A stretch of DNA of 64,000 bases from Bacillota bacterium (GTDB lineage Bacteria > Bacillota > Clostridia > Lachnospirales > Lachnospiraceae), in NCBI GenBank assembly GCA_023395555.1, contig JAEWYQ010000073.1, positions 151,644 through 215,643 on the forward strand. Reading direction: 5' to 3'. Position 1 is the first letter of the stretch; the number at the start of each line of letters is the position of its first letter. The notes beneath the pieces are model-generated. The model saw nothing but the letters and a program-made list of their open reading frames with translations. It did not search any database and was not told the origin of the DNA. The position numbers were made by a program, and so were the translations under genes. Below, piece by piece: positions 44,231 through 53,070 of this stretch.

Positions 44231-45007
44231 TTAACGGTTTAATCTCCGGTATTCTGATGGAGTTAAGCCGATTAATTTCTTAAACTGTCTCATAAAATGT
44301 ACTTCATTATGATATCCGCATAATATTGCAATCTCTCCAACGGGCAGATCGGATTCAACCAAGAGCTGTTTCGCATAAATAATGCGGCTTTCGATCACCT
44401 CTGACATACAGGAAATATAAAATGTCTCCTTATAGATACTGTGTAAATAGCCGCTGCTGATATGAAGCTGGCGGGCCATTAACGATATGGACCAGTTCTT
44501 TTGGGGATTGCTGTATATCTTACTTCGAAGCTTGATTAATTCTTCATAAAGCCGGGTATGGCAGGAATGAAAATTACCTTTTACCGTCTGCTCCCCTGCT
44601 TTTATGAAAAAAATGTGCAGCAAGTATTCCATTGTAAGCTCTTTATAAGGATTATTGGAATAAAATTCGCTTGCCATCTTTTGGATCAGATCCGTAAGGT
44701 AATAATGATTTGAAATATACAAAGGGGTATTCAGCAGAATTTGATACTGCCGGAACAGGGAAGCATCCAGTTCAAGATGCATCCAGTCATTTTTATACTC
44801 TGTTCCGTTGGCCCTGTATTCCTGGGGATAGCCTTTGTCATAAATAATCAAGGTATTGGCGGGCGCAGCTATCTCTTCTTTATTAATAACAAAAATAGCC
44901 GGAGATTTCACAAGCAGCAGAAGATACCAGTCATAGCCATTGGGACGATCAACAAAAAAGCTATTCTCATGTGTCGTATTGCACCCCATGCGGAGGATTT
45001 TAGACAT
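44231..45007 (-). CDS. AraC-family regulator of the glucuronidase locus
   Basis: 258 residues. The N-terminal part (about 1-140) is a cupin-like ligand domain. The C-terminal 100 residues hold two helix-turn-helix motifs (WSISLMARQLHISSGYLHSIYKETF, LPVGEIAILCGYHNEVHFMRQFKKLIGLTPSEYR), the AraC signature. AAGGTGG precedes the ATG by 7 nt. It is divergent from the beta-glucuronidase-like gene and is probably its activator. The shared 169-nt gap holds its promoter and a palindrome next to the enzyme gene. Confidence 0.9.
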   Translation of the reverse strand: MSKILRMGCNTTHENSFFVDRPNGYDWYLLLLVKSPAIFVINKEEIAAPANTLIIYDKGYPQEYRANGTEYKNDWMHLELDASLFRQYQILLNTPLYISNHYYLTDLIQKMASEFYSNNPYKELTMEYLLHIFFIKAGEQTVKGNFHSCHTRLYEELIKLRSKIYSNPQKNWSISLMARQLHISSGYLHSIYKETFYISCMSEVIESRIIYAKQLLVESDLPVGEIAILCGYHNEVHFMRQFKKLIGLTPSEYRRLNR

Positions 45008-45042
45008 AGGATTACCACCTTAGGATAAATCAGTTTTTTCTT

Positions 45043-45071
45043 ATTATAGACTATTGATATAAATATTGCAA
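45043..45071 (-). promoter_or_regulatory. promoter of the AraC gene
   Basis: Minus strand: TTGCAA (45071-45066), 17-nt spacer, TATAAT (45048-45043). Confidence 0.7.
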
Positions 45072-45143
45072 TTTATTATGCTGTAGATAACCAATCTTAT
45101 CTTTCGTCAGTTAATGATTGAAAAATATGCTTTAACTTAAGTT

Positions 45144-45162
45144 TGCACAAAAAATTTGTGCA
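45144..45162. promoter_or_regulatory. palindrome just before the GH2 ribosome site
   Basis: TGCACAAA (45144-45151), 3-nt centre, TTTGTGCA (45155-45162): a perfect inverted repeat ending a few bases before the GGAG of the beta-glucuronidase gene. It could be an operator or an RNA hairpin that limits translation. Confidence 0.5.
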
Positions 45163-45176
45163 GGAATGGAGACAAA

Positions 45177-46853
45177 ATGAATACGAGATTATTTCAAACC
45201 CATTATGTGCGAAAGGAAATTCCCCTTGACCCTGTCTGGAACTTCAATCTCCTTAATTCAAAGGAGGAAAAGCAGGAGGAATATAGGATGCTGGTTCCCG
45301 GCTGCTGGGAGAGCAATCCCGGACTGGCATCTTATAAAGGAAAAGCGCTGTATTCAAAAAAAATAACTTTTGGAGGCAATATCCGCCTGGTATTTAAGGG
45401 TATCAGCCATACAGCCTGTGTTTTTCTGGATCATAAACAGGTAGCATATCATTATAATGCTTATACCGAATTCAGCGTATTATTACAGGATATCCCTTAT
45501 GGAGAGCATTTGCTGGAGATTAAGGCGGACAATTCCTTTCACGAGGAATCAGCATTGCATGTAAGCAATGATTATTATTCCTATGGCGGAATTACCCGCC
45601 CCGTGGTTGCAGAACAAATCGAGGATATGTTCATCCAATATGTCCACTTCCTTCCGTACCAGGAGCATGGCAGATGGTATGCTTCCATTCGTGCCTCAGT
45701 GTACAATCTGTCAAAAGAACAAAAAAATGTAAGCTTACAGATTAAATTAGGGGAAGAGGCTTCGGTTTCCTTCAGCGGCCAAGATCTGCTTCCGGATTCA
45801 GAAACCCGGTTTGAAGATACCTTTGAATTTCCATCCGCAATTCCATACACGCTGGAGGCTCCCCAATTATATACGATGAATGCCCTGCTCCTGCACAATG
45901 ATATAGTTGTGGACGATCTCATAGACAGAGTGGGGTTCCGTGAAGTAAAGGTTGTGGGAAAGGACATTCTGTTCGGCGGACAGAAGGTTATCATCAAAGG
46001 GGTAAATCGTCATGAGGACTATGCGGAATTCGGGTGCTCCGTTCCCATTGAAGCCATGTACCGCGACATTGAGATAATTAAATCATTAGGCGCCAATTGT
46101 ATTCGTACCTGCCACTATCCCAACGATGAGCGCTTTCTTGATCTATGTGATGAAAACGGGATTTTGGTATGGGAAGAGGCTCATGCAAGAGGATTAAGCG
46201 AAGAGCAGATGAGGCATAAGAACTTCCACCGGCAAAGCGCGGATTGCATCCGGGAAATGATTGAAAATCATATTAATCATCCCTCTATTTATGTATGGGG
46301 GATTTTGAACGAATGTGTCAGCAATACGGAGTTTGGAAAGTCCTGCTATGCAAAGCAGTTTGAGCTTATCAAGAGCCTGGATTCCAGCCGGCCGGTATCC
46401 TTTGCGGGTCTTAGCCAGTTTATCGGTTCGGATTTATGCCTGGGCCTGGTGGACATTGTATCCTATAATATTTATCCGGGATGGTATCACGATACTCCGA
46501 CGAAGGAATGCCTCGGAACGCTCAAGGATTTCGTCCGGCGCACGGAAGGAGCCGGAAAACCCCTGCTGATCAGTGAAATCGGTGCGGGTGCAATCTATGG
46601 CCATCGGAGCAATAACAGGGAGAAGTGGACGGAAGAATACCAGCGGGATATATTAACGGAGCAATTAAATGCCATATTATCCGATGAAGAGTTATCCGGT
46701 GTGATTATCTGGCAGTATGCAGACTGCAGGGTAGACAAGGGGTGGTTTCATTCCAGGCCAAAGAGTCAGAATAATAAGGGAATCGTAGATTGCTACCGAA
46801 GAGAAAAGCTCTCCTATGACAGGGTGAAAGAAATCTTCCACTCTTATCAATAA
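45177..46853 (+). CDS. GH2 beta-glucuronidase-like enzyme
   Basis: 558 residues from the ATG at 45177 (GGAG 6 nt upstream). A sugar-binding domain (about 1-165), an immunoglobulin-like domain (about 165-255) and a TIM barrel (about 256-558) match the GH2 layout. The barrel has the motif IIKGVNRHEDYAEFG, the acid/base E379 in WGILNEC, and the nucleophile E467 in LISEIGAG. The stretch QNNKGI (N532-N533-K534) matches the N-x-K motif that binds the glucuronate carboxylate in known beta-glucuronidases, and WTEEYQ after the nucleophile also fits. No signal peptide. It is slightly shorter than E. coli UidA. Confidence 0.85.
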   Translation: MNTRLFQTHYVRKEIPLDPVWNFNLLNSKEEKQEEYRMLVPGCWESNPGLASYKGKALYSKKITFGGNIRLVFKGISHTACVFLDHKQVAYHYNAYTEFSVLLQDIPYGEHLLEIKADNSFHEESALHVSNDYYSYGGITRPVVAEQIEDMFIQYVHFLPYQEHGRWYASIRASVYNLSKEQKNVSLQIKLGEEASVSFSGQDLLPDSETRFEDTFEFPSAIPYTLEAPQLYTMNALLLHNDIVVDDLIDRVGFREVKVVGKDILFGGQKVIIKGVNRHEDYAEFGCSVPIEAMYRDIEIIKSLGANCIRTCHYPNDERFLDLCDENGILVWEEAHARGLSEEQMRHKNFHRQSADCIREMIENHINHPSIYVWGILNECVSNTEFGKSCYAKQFELIKSLDSSRPVSFAGLSQFIGSDLCLGLVDIVSYNIYPGWYHDTPTKECLGTLKDFVRRTEGAGKPLLISEIGAGAIYGHRSNNREKWTEEYQRDILTEQLNAILSDEELSGVIIWQYADCRVDKGWFHSRPKSQNNKGIVDCYRREKLSYDRVKEIFHSYQ

Positions 46854-46857
46854 CAAA

Positions 46858-47755
46858 TCAATAACAAATGCTGCCGGGGCTGCTGGTAATTTTATATTTT
46901 CCCGGAGTGCAGCCCTGATATTTCTTGAAAATACGGATAAAGGCATTGCTGTCCTGAAATCCTACCATCTGGGCAATATCTGCAATTTTCAGTGAGGTAT
47001 CCTTAATAAGCTTTAATGAATGTGAAATACGGATTTTATAAAGATAGTCAATCATGCTTATTCCATACTCATCACGAAACTTCCTGGATAAATAAGATGG
47101 CGTAATATGAAAGTGATCGGCAATATTATTCAAATTCAGGTTAATATCAAAATAATTGCTTTCAATATACTGGGACACATCATGTATTTTCTTATCAGAG
47201 GAATTTAGATCCTGTTCCTTGATCAATTGTATCGCTTGTAAGTATAATTTTTCTATATAGCGCATGGCCTCCTGCAGGGAATAATTAAAAAATTGATTGT
47301 CCAGCAGAAAAAAGCTTTCGGATAAGCTGTAGTTATACTGATAAAGCAGCTGTGCCTTTAGCCTCATGGATACATTATAAAAGAAGTAGAGAAGGCTTTT
47401 GGCATCCTCCAGGGATAATTTTTTCTGCTTCAGTTCCTGATATATATTGCTGAAATAATCTTTCAAGGGCTGTTCACAGGCCGACATTACGAGATTGATA
47501 ACATAATCTGAATTCTTTAAGCTCAGATATCCGATTTGTGCTTCCTTAGGGGTATCGTGATAGCTGCACAAATTTCCAAGGCTGAATAAATGCATATATT
47601 CTAAAGTATTGCCGGCTTGAACATAAGCCTCCGATAAGTGTTTGTTATTACATAATCCGCTTACTCCAACGTCATAGATAATATCAAAGTAATTTTTACA
47701 GTATTCAATAAACCTATTAAGTCCTTCATAAAGATCGGCTTCCCTATCTTTTTTA
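46858..47755 (-). pseudogene. 5'-truncated AraC/YesN-type regulator
   Basis: Only the C-terminal part of a large regulator remains. The reading frame is open leftward from about 47790, and family-like sequence runs from about 47750 (LYEGLNRFIEYCKNYFDIIY, VGVSGLCNNKHLSEAYVQAG) to an intact double helix-turn-helix (IADHFHITPSYLSRKFRDEYG, IADIAQMVGFQDSNAFIRIFKKY) at the end. The sensor and membrane parts are missing. Started at the ATG at 47595 it would give 245 residues, without a ribosome site. It abuts, head to head, a permease gene that has also lost its 5' end. Confidence 0.75.
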
Positions 47756-48568
47756 CTTTTAATTGCTTTAATAACCCTGTATCCTTTTGCCTATGTTGTG
47801 TTTGCATCCTTTAGCGACCCTGTAAAGCTTATAAGCAATCAAGGTATTCTGTTTCATCCCCAGGGCTTTTCTCTATCTGCTTATAAAAAAGTATTTCAAA
47901 ATCCATCTATTTATATTGGCTATGGAAATACACTGTTTTATGTTATTGCGGGAACAGCGATGAATATATATGCTACTGCCTCGGCCGCTTATGTATTATC
48001 AAGACAAAATCTTATGTTAAAAAAGTTCTTTACTCTGATGTTTATATTTACGATGTATTTTAGCGGCGGGTTGATCCCTTCTTATTTGCTAATGGATAAG
48101 CTCAATTTGATTGATAACAGGATGGGGCTGATCATACCAGTGGCTGTAAGTACTTATAATCTTCTGATTATGATTACCGGGTTCCAGGGAATTTCAGCGG
48201 CGCTGGAGGAATCGGCCAGAATTGACGGAGCCGGAAGCTGGACCATTTTAACCCGTATTATTATCCCCCTTGCAAAGCCTACAATTATGGTAATTATGCT
48301 GTATTATGCGGTGGGGCACTGGAACGCCTGGTTTAGAGCCATGATATATATCAGGGATGCAAATAAGATGCCGCTGCAGCTATTACTTAGAGATATTTTA
48401 ACAAGAAGCCAGCTCGGCGCAATGGGGGGCAACAGTGATATTGAAGATGTTGGTACAACTATAAAATATGCAACTATTCTGGTTTCAACCGTTCCGATTC
48501 TGTGTATTTATCCTCTGATACAAAAGCATTTTGTTCAAGGTGTAATGATTGGAGCGGTCAAGGAGTGA
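47750..48568 (+). pseudogene. 5'-truncated sugar ABC permease (LplC type)
   Basis: The frame reads FLLLIALITLYPFAYVVFAS from 47750 and then a complete permease to GAVKE, but the N-terminal 15-20 residues and start codon are missing; an in-frame TAA lies at 47729-47731. A GTG at 47798 has no ribosome site. The remaining part has about five membrane helices and the EAA loop ESARIDGAGSWTILTRIIIP. LplC-type permeases work with a second permease and a binding protein, neither of which is nearby. It is probably a remnant of an oligosaccharide importer once linked to the glucuronidase. Confidence 0.75.
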
Positions 48569-48575
48569 ATCGTAA

Positions 48576-48607
48576 TGGCAGCAAAAGACACTGTTCTTTT
48601 GCTGCCA
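48576..48607. terminator. hairpin between convergent genes
   Basis: Perfect 12-bp arms TGGCAGCAAAAG (48576-48587) and CTTTTGCTGCCA (48596-48607). No immediate T-tract in either direction, so a weak terminator at best; it ends the permease remnant and faces the ferredoxin gene. Confidence 0.5.
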
Positions 48608-48632
48608 CACGATATTCCTATCATTTTTTCCC

Positions 48633-48899
48633 TTATTCTGCTTTAATGCTTCCGCTTTGTAAGCCTTCTATTTGCTCCAGGAAAAATGCTCCGGCATTCT
48701 CCGGCTCCACCCTGTAGTTTGTTCCGTCAACCGTTATGGCCACCCCTTTATTCATACATTGCCTCATACAGAAATATGCCTCCAGCTTCACTTTATCATG
48801 CAGTGAGTATTTCTCCATCAATTGCTGTATGCTTTGAATTACATTGTAGGAGCCGTTCAAATGACAGGAGGTGCCGATGCAGATTTTTACTTCCATCAT
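48633..48899 (-). CDS. thioredoxin-like [2Fe-2S] ferredoxin, hydrogenase-associated
   Basis: 88 residues from the ATG at 48899, two bases after the hydA stop, with AAGGAG 10 nt upstream. The four cysteines of thioredoxin-like [2Fe-2S] domains are present in C-x4-C (CIGTSC) and C-x3-C (CMRQC). It resembles the C-terminal ferredoxin domain that is fused to HydA in some electron-bifurcating hydrogenases, and a separate small subunit in others; that comparison is from memory. As last gene of the hyd operon it is probably a small electron-transfer subunit of the complex. Confidence 0.8.
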   Translation of the reverse strand: MMEVKICIGTSCHLNGSYNVIQSIQQLMEKYSLHDKVKLEAYFCMRQCMNKGVAITVDGTNYRVEPENAGAFFLEQIEGLQSGSIKAE

Positions 48900-48900
48900 A

Positions 48901-50598
48901 TTATTCATGCTCCTTTCCATGAGAATAATCCACATGCAGAAGCTCATGAATTCTGCCCTTCAGCAGCCCGCCGTACAGGGACATCATCAGCGGATTCTCT
49001 TCAGGGAATTTGATGCTGCACTGCTTATCCGCGGCATACAGGCCCTTTCCTCTGCGTTCCCTGGTATCGACTTCGGCGAAGGGCTGGCCGGCTCCGCATA
49101 CACATCCTCCGGGGCACGCCATTACCTCCACAAAGTCATAATGCTCTCCTGCTTTGATTCGTTCAATCAGGTCACTGGCATTCTTCAAGCCGCTGACAAT
49201 GGCAATCCGCAGCTCTCTGCCGCCATAGGAAACCGTGGTTTCCTTAACCCCCTTCATCCCTCTGACTCCCTGGTATGCGATGGACATAAGAGCATTCTTT
49301 GATTTATCGGAGGAAAGCCTTCGCAGCACCGCCTCCGTAACCCCTCCGGTCACACCGAAGATCACACCGGCTCCGGTCATGGTACCGAAGGGCATATCAA
49401 CTGCTTCCGGCTCCAGGTCATGGAATAAAATTCCCGATTCCCGGATCATCTGTATCAACTCCTGGGTTGTAATCACATAGTCTACATTGGGGGCACCCTC
49501 TACCTTAAATTCTTCCCGGGAGGCCTCATATTTCTTGGCGGTACAGGGCATCACCGCCACATGGACATGACGGCGTCCTGATGATCCGGACTGATCCTTC
49601 ACAACGGATGCCAGCATCTGCATGGGGGAGCGGCAGGTTGAAATATTCGGAAGAAGCTCGGGATAATTCTTCTCCGCATATTGAATCCAGGCAGGACAGC
49701 AGGAGGTAAACAGAGGAAGGCTGCTTTCTTTTTGCAGGCGTGCAAGGAATTCGCTTGTCTCCTCCAAAACCGTCAGATCCGCGCCGGTGCTGGTGTCATA
49801 AATCTCGTCAAAGCCCATACGGCGCAGTGCGGCAACAATCTTTCCCATGGCATTTTCTTCGGGCTTCATTCCCATCTTCTTGCCAAGGCCCACACGTACC
49901 GCCGGTGCGATCTGTACGGTGACCTTGGTATCTGCGGCATCCAGTGCTTTCCAGACCTTCTGTGTATCGTTTTTCACCACAATGGCTCCGGTAGGGCACA
50001 CCGAGGCACACTGCCCGCAGCCGACACAGGGGGATTCGGCAATGGGAATTTCAAAGGCCGTACTGATGGTCATGTTGGAACCCCGGTGGGCAAAATCAAT
50101 TGCTCCCACCTTCTGTATCTCATTGCACACCCTTACACAATCCCCGCAGAGAATGCATTTATTGGTATCCCTGGTAATACACAGAGAGGAATCGTCCAGC
50201 TTGGGCTCTGCCGCAGTGTTGGGAAAGCGGACTCCGGTAATGTTAAAGCGCACCGCCAGATCCTGAAGCTTACATTTTCCGCTGTTGTTGCAGGTGGTAC
50301 AGTCCCTGCAATGGTTGGCCAGAAGCAGCTCCAATATATTCTTGCGGTATCTGCGCAGTCTGTCCGTGTTGGTCTTGATTTTCATGCCGGCCTTAGGAAT
50401 CGTGGAGCAGGCGGCGTCAATTCCGCCCCATTCGTTCTCAATCATGCACATACGGCATGCGCCATAGATTGAGAGCTCGGAATGATAACAGAAGGTGGGC
50501 ATCTTAATTCCTGCTTTGCGGATCAGTTCCAGAAGATTCTTCTCATCGCCTATTTCCACCGGTATGCCGTCAATTGTCATAATATTATTCTTATCCAT
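48901..50598 (-). CDS. hydA: [FeFe] hydrogenase catalytic subunit HydA
   Basis: 565 residues from the ATG at 50598 (GGAG 6 nt upstream). An N-terminal [2Fe-2S] domain (GACRMC) is followed by a His/Cys-ligated [4Fe-4S] motif (HCRDCTTCNNSGKC), two [4Fe-4S] motifs (CILCGDCVRVC, CVGCGQCASVCP) and the H-cluster motifs L1 TSCCPAW, L2 MPCTAKK and L3 MACPGGCVCGAG. All cluster ligands are present. It makes or oxidises H2 in the cytoplasm. With HydB and HydC it should form an NADH-linked, possibly electron-bifurcating complex. Maturases HydE, HydF and HydG are not in the window. Confidence 0.95.
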   Translation of the reverse strand: MDKNNIMTIDGIPVEIGDEKNLLELIRKAGIKMPTFCYHSELSIYGACRMCMIENEWGGIDAACSTIPKAGMKIKTNTDRLRRYRKNILELLLANHCRDCTTCNNSGKCKLQDLAVRFNITGVRFPNTAAEPKLDDSSLCITRDTNKCILCGDCVRVCNEIQKVGAIDFAHRGSNMTISTAFEIPIAESPCVGCGQCASVCPTGAIVVKNDTQKVWKALDAADTKVTVQIAPAVRVGLGKKMGMKPEENAMGKIVAALRRMGFDEIYDTSTGADLTVLEETSEFLARLQKESSLPLFTSCCPAWIQYAEKNYPELLPNISTCRSPMQMLASVVKDQSGSSGRRHVHVAVMPCTAKKYEASREEFKVEGAPNVDYVITTQELIQMIRESGILFHDLEPEAVDMPFGTMTGAGVIFGVTGGVTEAVLRRLSSDKSKNALMSIAYQGVRGMKGVKETTVSYGGRELRIAIVSGLKNASDLIERIKAGEHYDFVEVMACPGGCVCGAGQPFAEVDTRERRGKGLYAADKQCSIKFPEENPLMMSLYGGLLKGRIHELLHVDYSHGKEHE

Positions 50599-50683
50599 TC
50601 TATTCTCCATTCTGCCGAAGCACAGCGATGCCGGGCTTCGGCACAAATTTGTTACTTAATCGGCTCTCTGCCGCAGGTCTTGT

Positions 50684-52555
50684 CTATCCGATAATTGCAT
50701 GGAAGGGGCAGGCAGGAATGCAGGCACCGCATTTGATACATTTGCCGCCGTCAATTACGAAAGCTTCCTTTACTTTGCCGGAGATGGCTCCGACAGGGCA
50801 GCTTCTGGAGCATTTGGAGCAGCCCTTACACAGGGACGGATCAATGGCAATCTGCTTCAGCTTCTGGCAATTTCCCGTAGGACAGCGCTTTTCGTAAATA
50901 TGTGCCTCGTATTCCTCCCGGAAATACTTAATGGTACTTACCACCGGATAGGCTGCGGATTTTCCCAGTCCGCAGAGCGCGGTGGAGGAGATGGTATCCG
51001 CCAGCTCCAGCAGCAGCTCGATGTCCCCGTCCTCTCCGTTTCCTTCCACGATCCGCTCCAGAATCGCCAGCATCCGCTTGGTTCCTTCCCGGCAGGGGAC
51101 ACATTTGCCGCAGGATTCGTTCTGGGTAAAGTTCATGAAGAAGCGCGCCACTTCCACCATACAGGTGTCTTCGTCCATAACCACCAGGCCGCCGGAGCCG
51201 ATCATGGCTCCCGCCTTCTTCAGGGAGTCAAAATCCAGGGGCAGCTCCAGATGCTCCTTGGTCAGACATCCGCCGGAGGGGCCTCCGATCTGAACTGCCT
51301 TGAAGCCCTTGCCGTCCCTCATGCCTCCCCCGACTCCGAAGATAATCTCTCCCAGGGTGGTGCCCATGGGCACCTCGATCAGGCCGGTGTTCTCAATATT
51401 GCCGGTCAGGGCAAAGGCTTTGGTGCCGGGGCTGTTCTCAGGGCCAATTCCCTTATACCACTCGGCACCGTTTATGATGATTAGGGGAACATTGGCATAG
51501 GTCTCCACATTATTCAATACGGTGGGCTTATCAAACAGACCCTGCTCCACGGTTCTCGGAGGCTTTACTCTGGGCATGCCCCGCTTTCCCTCGATGGAAG
51601 CGGTCAGAGCGCTTCCTTCCCCGCAGACAAAGGCTCCCGCTCCCCGGTTGATATGGATCTGGAAGCTAAAGCCGGTCCCCAGGATATTCTCACCCAGCAG
51701 CCCGTATTCTGTGGCCTGCGCGATGGCTGTTTTCAGCCGGCTGACTGCCATGGGATATTCCGCACGTACATAGATGTAGCCTTGGGAAGCGCCGCAGGCC
51801 AGGCCCGCAATCATCATTCCCTCCAGCATTCTATGGGGGTCACCCTCCATAATGCTCCGGTCCATGAAGGCTCCCGGATCTCCCTCGTCACCATTGCAGA
51901 CTACATATTTCTGGGGCTCCTTCTGTCTCTTCACCTGAGACCATTTGCGTCCGGCAGGGAAACCGCCGCCCCCTCTTCCCCTGAGGTTGGATTCTGAGAT
52001 TTCATGAATGATGTCATCGGCCTCCATATCAAACAAAGCCTTCTCGAATGCCGTATATCCTCCGATACCGAAATACTCCGTAATGGAGGTGGCATCGATC
52101 TGTCCGCAATGATCCAGCACCAGGCGGGTCTGCTTCTGATAGAAGGGAATCTCCTCCTGCTTCTGATACACCCTGTCTTCCTTCCGGCAGGCAAGCCGTT
52201 CCAGGAATTCTCCCCGCAGCACCGTCTTTTCTATGATTTCCTCACAGTCTGATAACTGCACCTTGGTATACAGCCATCCCTGGGGCTCGATACGAATCAG
52301 AGGGCCCATCTCACAGAAGCCGTGGCAGCCGCTCTTTTTCAGTCCCACGGAATCCTCATGGGGTTCGGGGGTAAGCTGAATAGAGCAGGGGATGTTATGC
52401 TCCTTCAGCAGCTCCTCCAGCCGGTCAAAGATCTCCAACGCCCCGGAGGAAACACATCCGGTTCCGGCACATACCAGCAGCTTTTCGGCCTGCCGCTCCA
52501 GCGCCCTGGTATAGACGGACCGGATCTGTATCAAATCTTCCCTTGTCTTTAGCAT
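50684..52555 (-). CDS. hydB: hydrogenase flavoprotein subunit HydB (NuoF-like)
   Basis: 623 residues. An N-terminal thioredoxin-like [2Fe-2S] domain (CAGTGCVSSG, CHGFCEMGP) is followed by the NuoF core with the NADH loop GRGGGGFPAGRKW, the FMN-binding CNGDEGDPGAFMDRSIMEGD, the [4Fe-4S] motif SCGKCVPCREGT and, at the C-terminus, two more [4Fe-4S] motifs (CKGCSKCSRSCP, CIKCGACIPACP). This is the HydB subunit that transfers electrons between NAD(H), ferredoxin and HydA. The ATG overlaps the hydC stop by 7 nt with AAGGAGG 7 nt upstream, so translation is coupled. Confidence 0.95.
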   Translation of the reverse strand: MLKTREDLIQIRSVYTRALERQAEKLLVCAGTGCVSSGALEIFDRLEELLKEHNIPCSIQLTPEPHEDSVGLKKSGCHGFCEMGPLIRIEPQGWLYTKVQLSDCEEIIEKTVLRGEFLERLACRKEDRVYQKQEEIPFYQKQTRLVLDHCGQIDATSITEYFGIGGYTAFEKALFDMEADDIIHEISESNLRGRGGGGFPAGRKWSQVKRQKEPQKYVVCNGDEGDPGAFMDRSIMEGDPHRMLEGMMIAGLACGASQGYIYVRAEYPMAVSRLKTAIAQATEYGLLGENILGTGFSFQIHINRGAGAFVCGEGSALTASIEGKRGMPRVKPPRTVEQGLFDKPTVLNNVETYANVPLIIINGAEWYKGIGPENSPGTKAFALTGNIENTGLIEVPMGTTLGEIIFGVGGGMRDGKGFKAVQIGGPSGGCLTKEHLELPLDFDSLKKAGAMIGSGGLVVMDEDTCMVEVARFFMNFTQNESCGKCVPCREGTKRMLAILERIVEGNGEDGDIELLLELADTISSTALCGLGKSAAYPVVSTIKYFREEYEAHIYEKRCPTGNCQKLKQIAIDPSLCKGCSKCSRSCPVGAISGKVKEAFVIDGGKCIKCGACIPACPFHAIIG

Positions 52556-53031
52556 GTCATTTCCTCCTTCAGGTCATTTAAAAGCTGTGTTACCTTATCC
52601 GGCGTCATGGCCGGGTGTACCTTGTCATTCACTGTAATGACCGGAGCCAGACCACAGGCTCCCAGACAGGATACGGTTTCAACGGTGAAGCCCAGATCAT
52701 CGGTGGTTGCCTTTTTCTCACTCAGCCCCAGTTCCCCCCGCAGACGCTCCAGAATCGGAATTGATTTTCTTACGTGGCAGGCTGTGCCGTCGCATACCTT
52801 TATGACATATTTCCCCTTGGGCTCCAGGGAAAAGTTCTCATAAAAGGTGGCCGTACTATAGATTCTCGCTTCGCTGATCCCGATTTTCCGGGATAAATAG
52901 GGGAAAATCTCTCTGGGAAGATAGCGGTAATGCTCCTGAATTCCCTGTAGAATGGCAATGATTGCACTCTGCTCACAGCCAATTTCATCGATGATGCCAT
53001 CAACCACCGTAAAATCAAATGTTTCCTTCAT
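52549..53031 (-). CDS. hydC: hydrogenase subunit HydC (NuoE-like)
   Basis: 160 residues, the normal NuoE/HydC size. A helical N-terminal part (about 1-75) precedes the thioredoxin-like [2Fe-2S] domain with the ligands CDGTACHVR and CLGACGLAP. It passes electrons to HydB. GGAGG is 7 nt before the ATG. It follows rex by 39 nt and overlaps hydB, so rex-hydC-hydB-hydA and the small ferredoxin form one operon. Confidence 0.93.
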   Translation of the reverse strand: MKETFDFTVVDGIIDEIGCEQSAIIAILQGIQEHYRYLPREIFPYLSRKIGISEARIYSTATFYENFSLEPKGKYVIKVCDGTACHVRKSIPILERLRGELGLSEKKATTDDLGFTVETVSCLGACGLAPVITVNDKVHPAMTPDKVTQLLNDLKEEMTC

Positions 53032-53070
53032 ATAATTGCCTCCATTCTGCCTTACGGCAGTAAAATTAAT

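Noticed and set aside
49681-50472. 263-codon plus-strand open frame
   Set aside because: Antisense to hydA; cysteines and glycines reflect the reverse complement of the iron-sulfur motifs.
50699-51484. 261-codon plus-strand open frame
   Set aside because: Antisense to hydB, without promoter or ribosome site.
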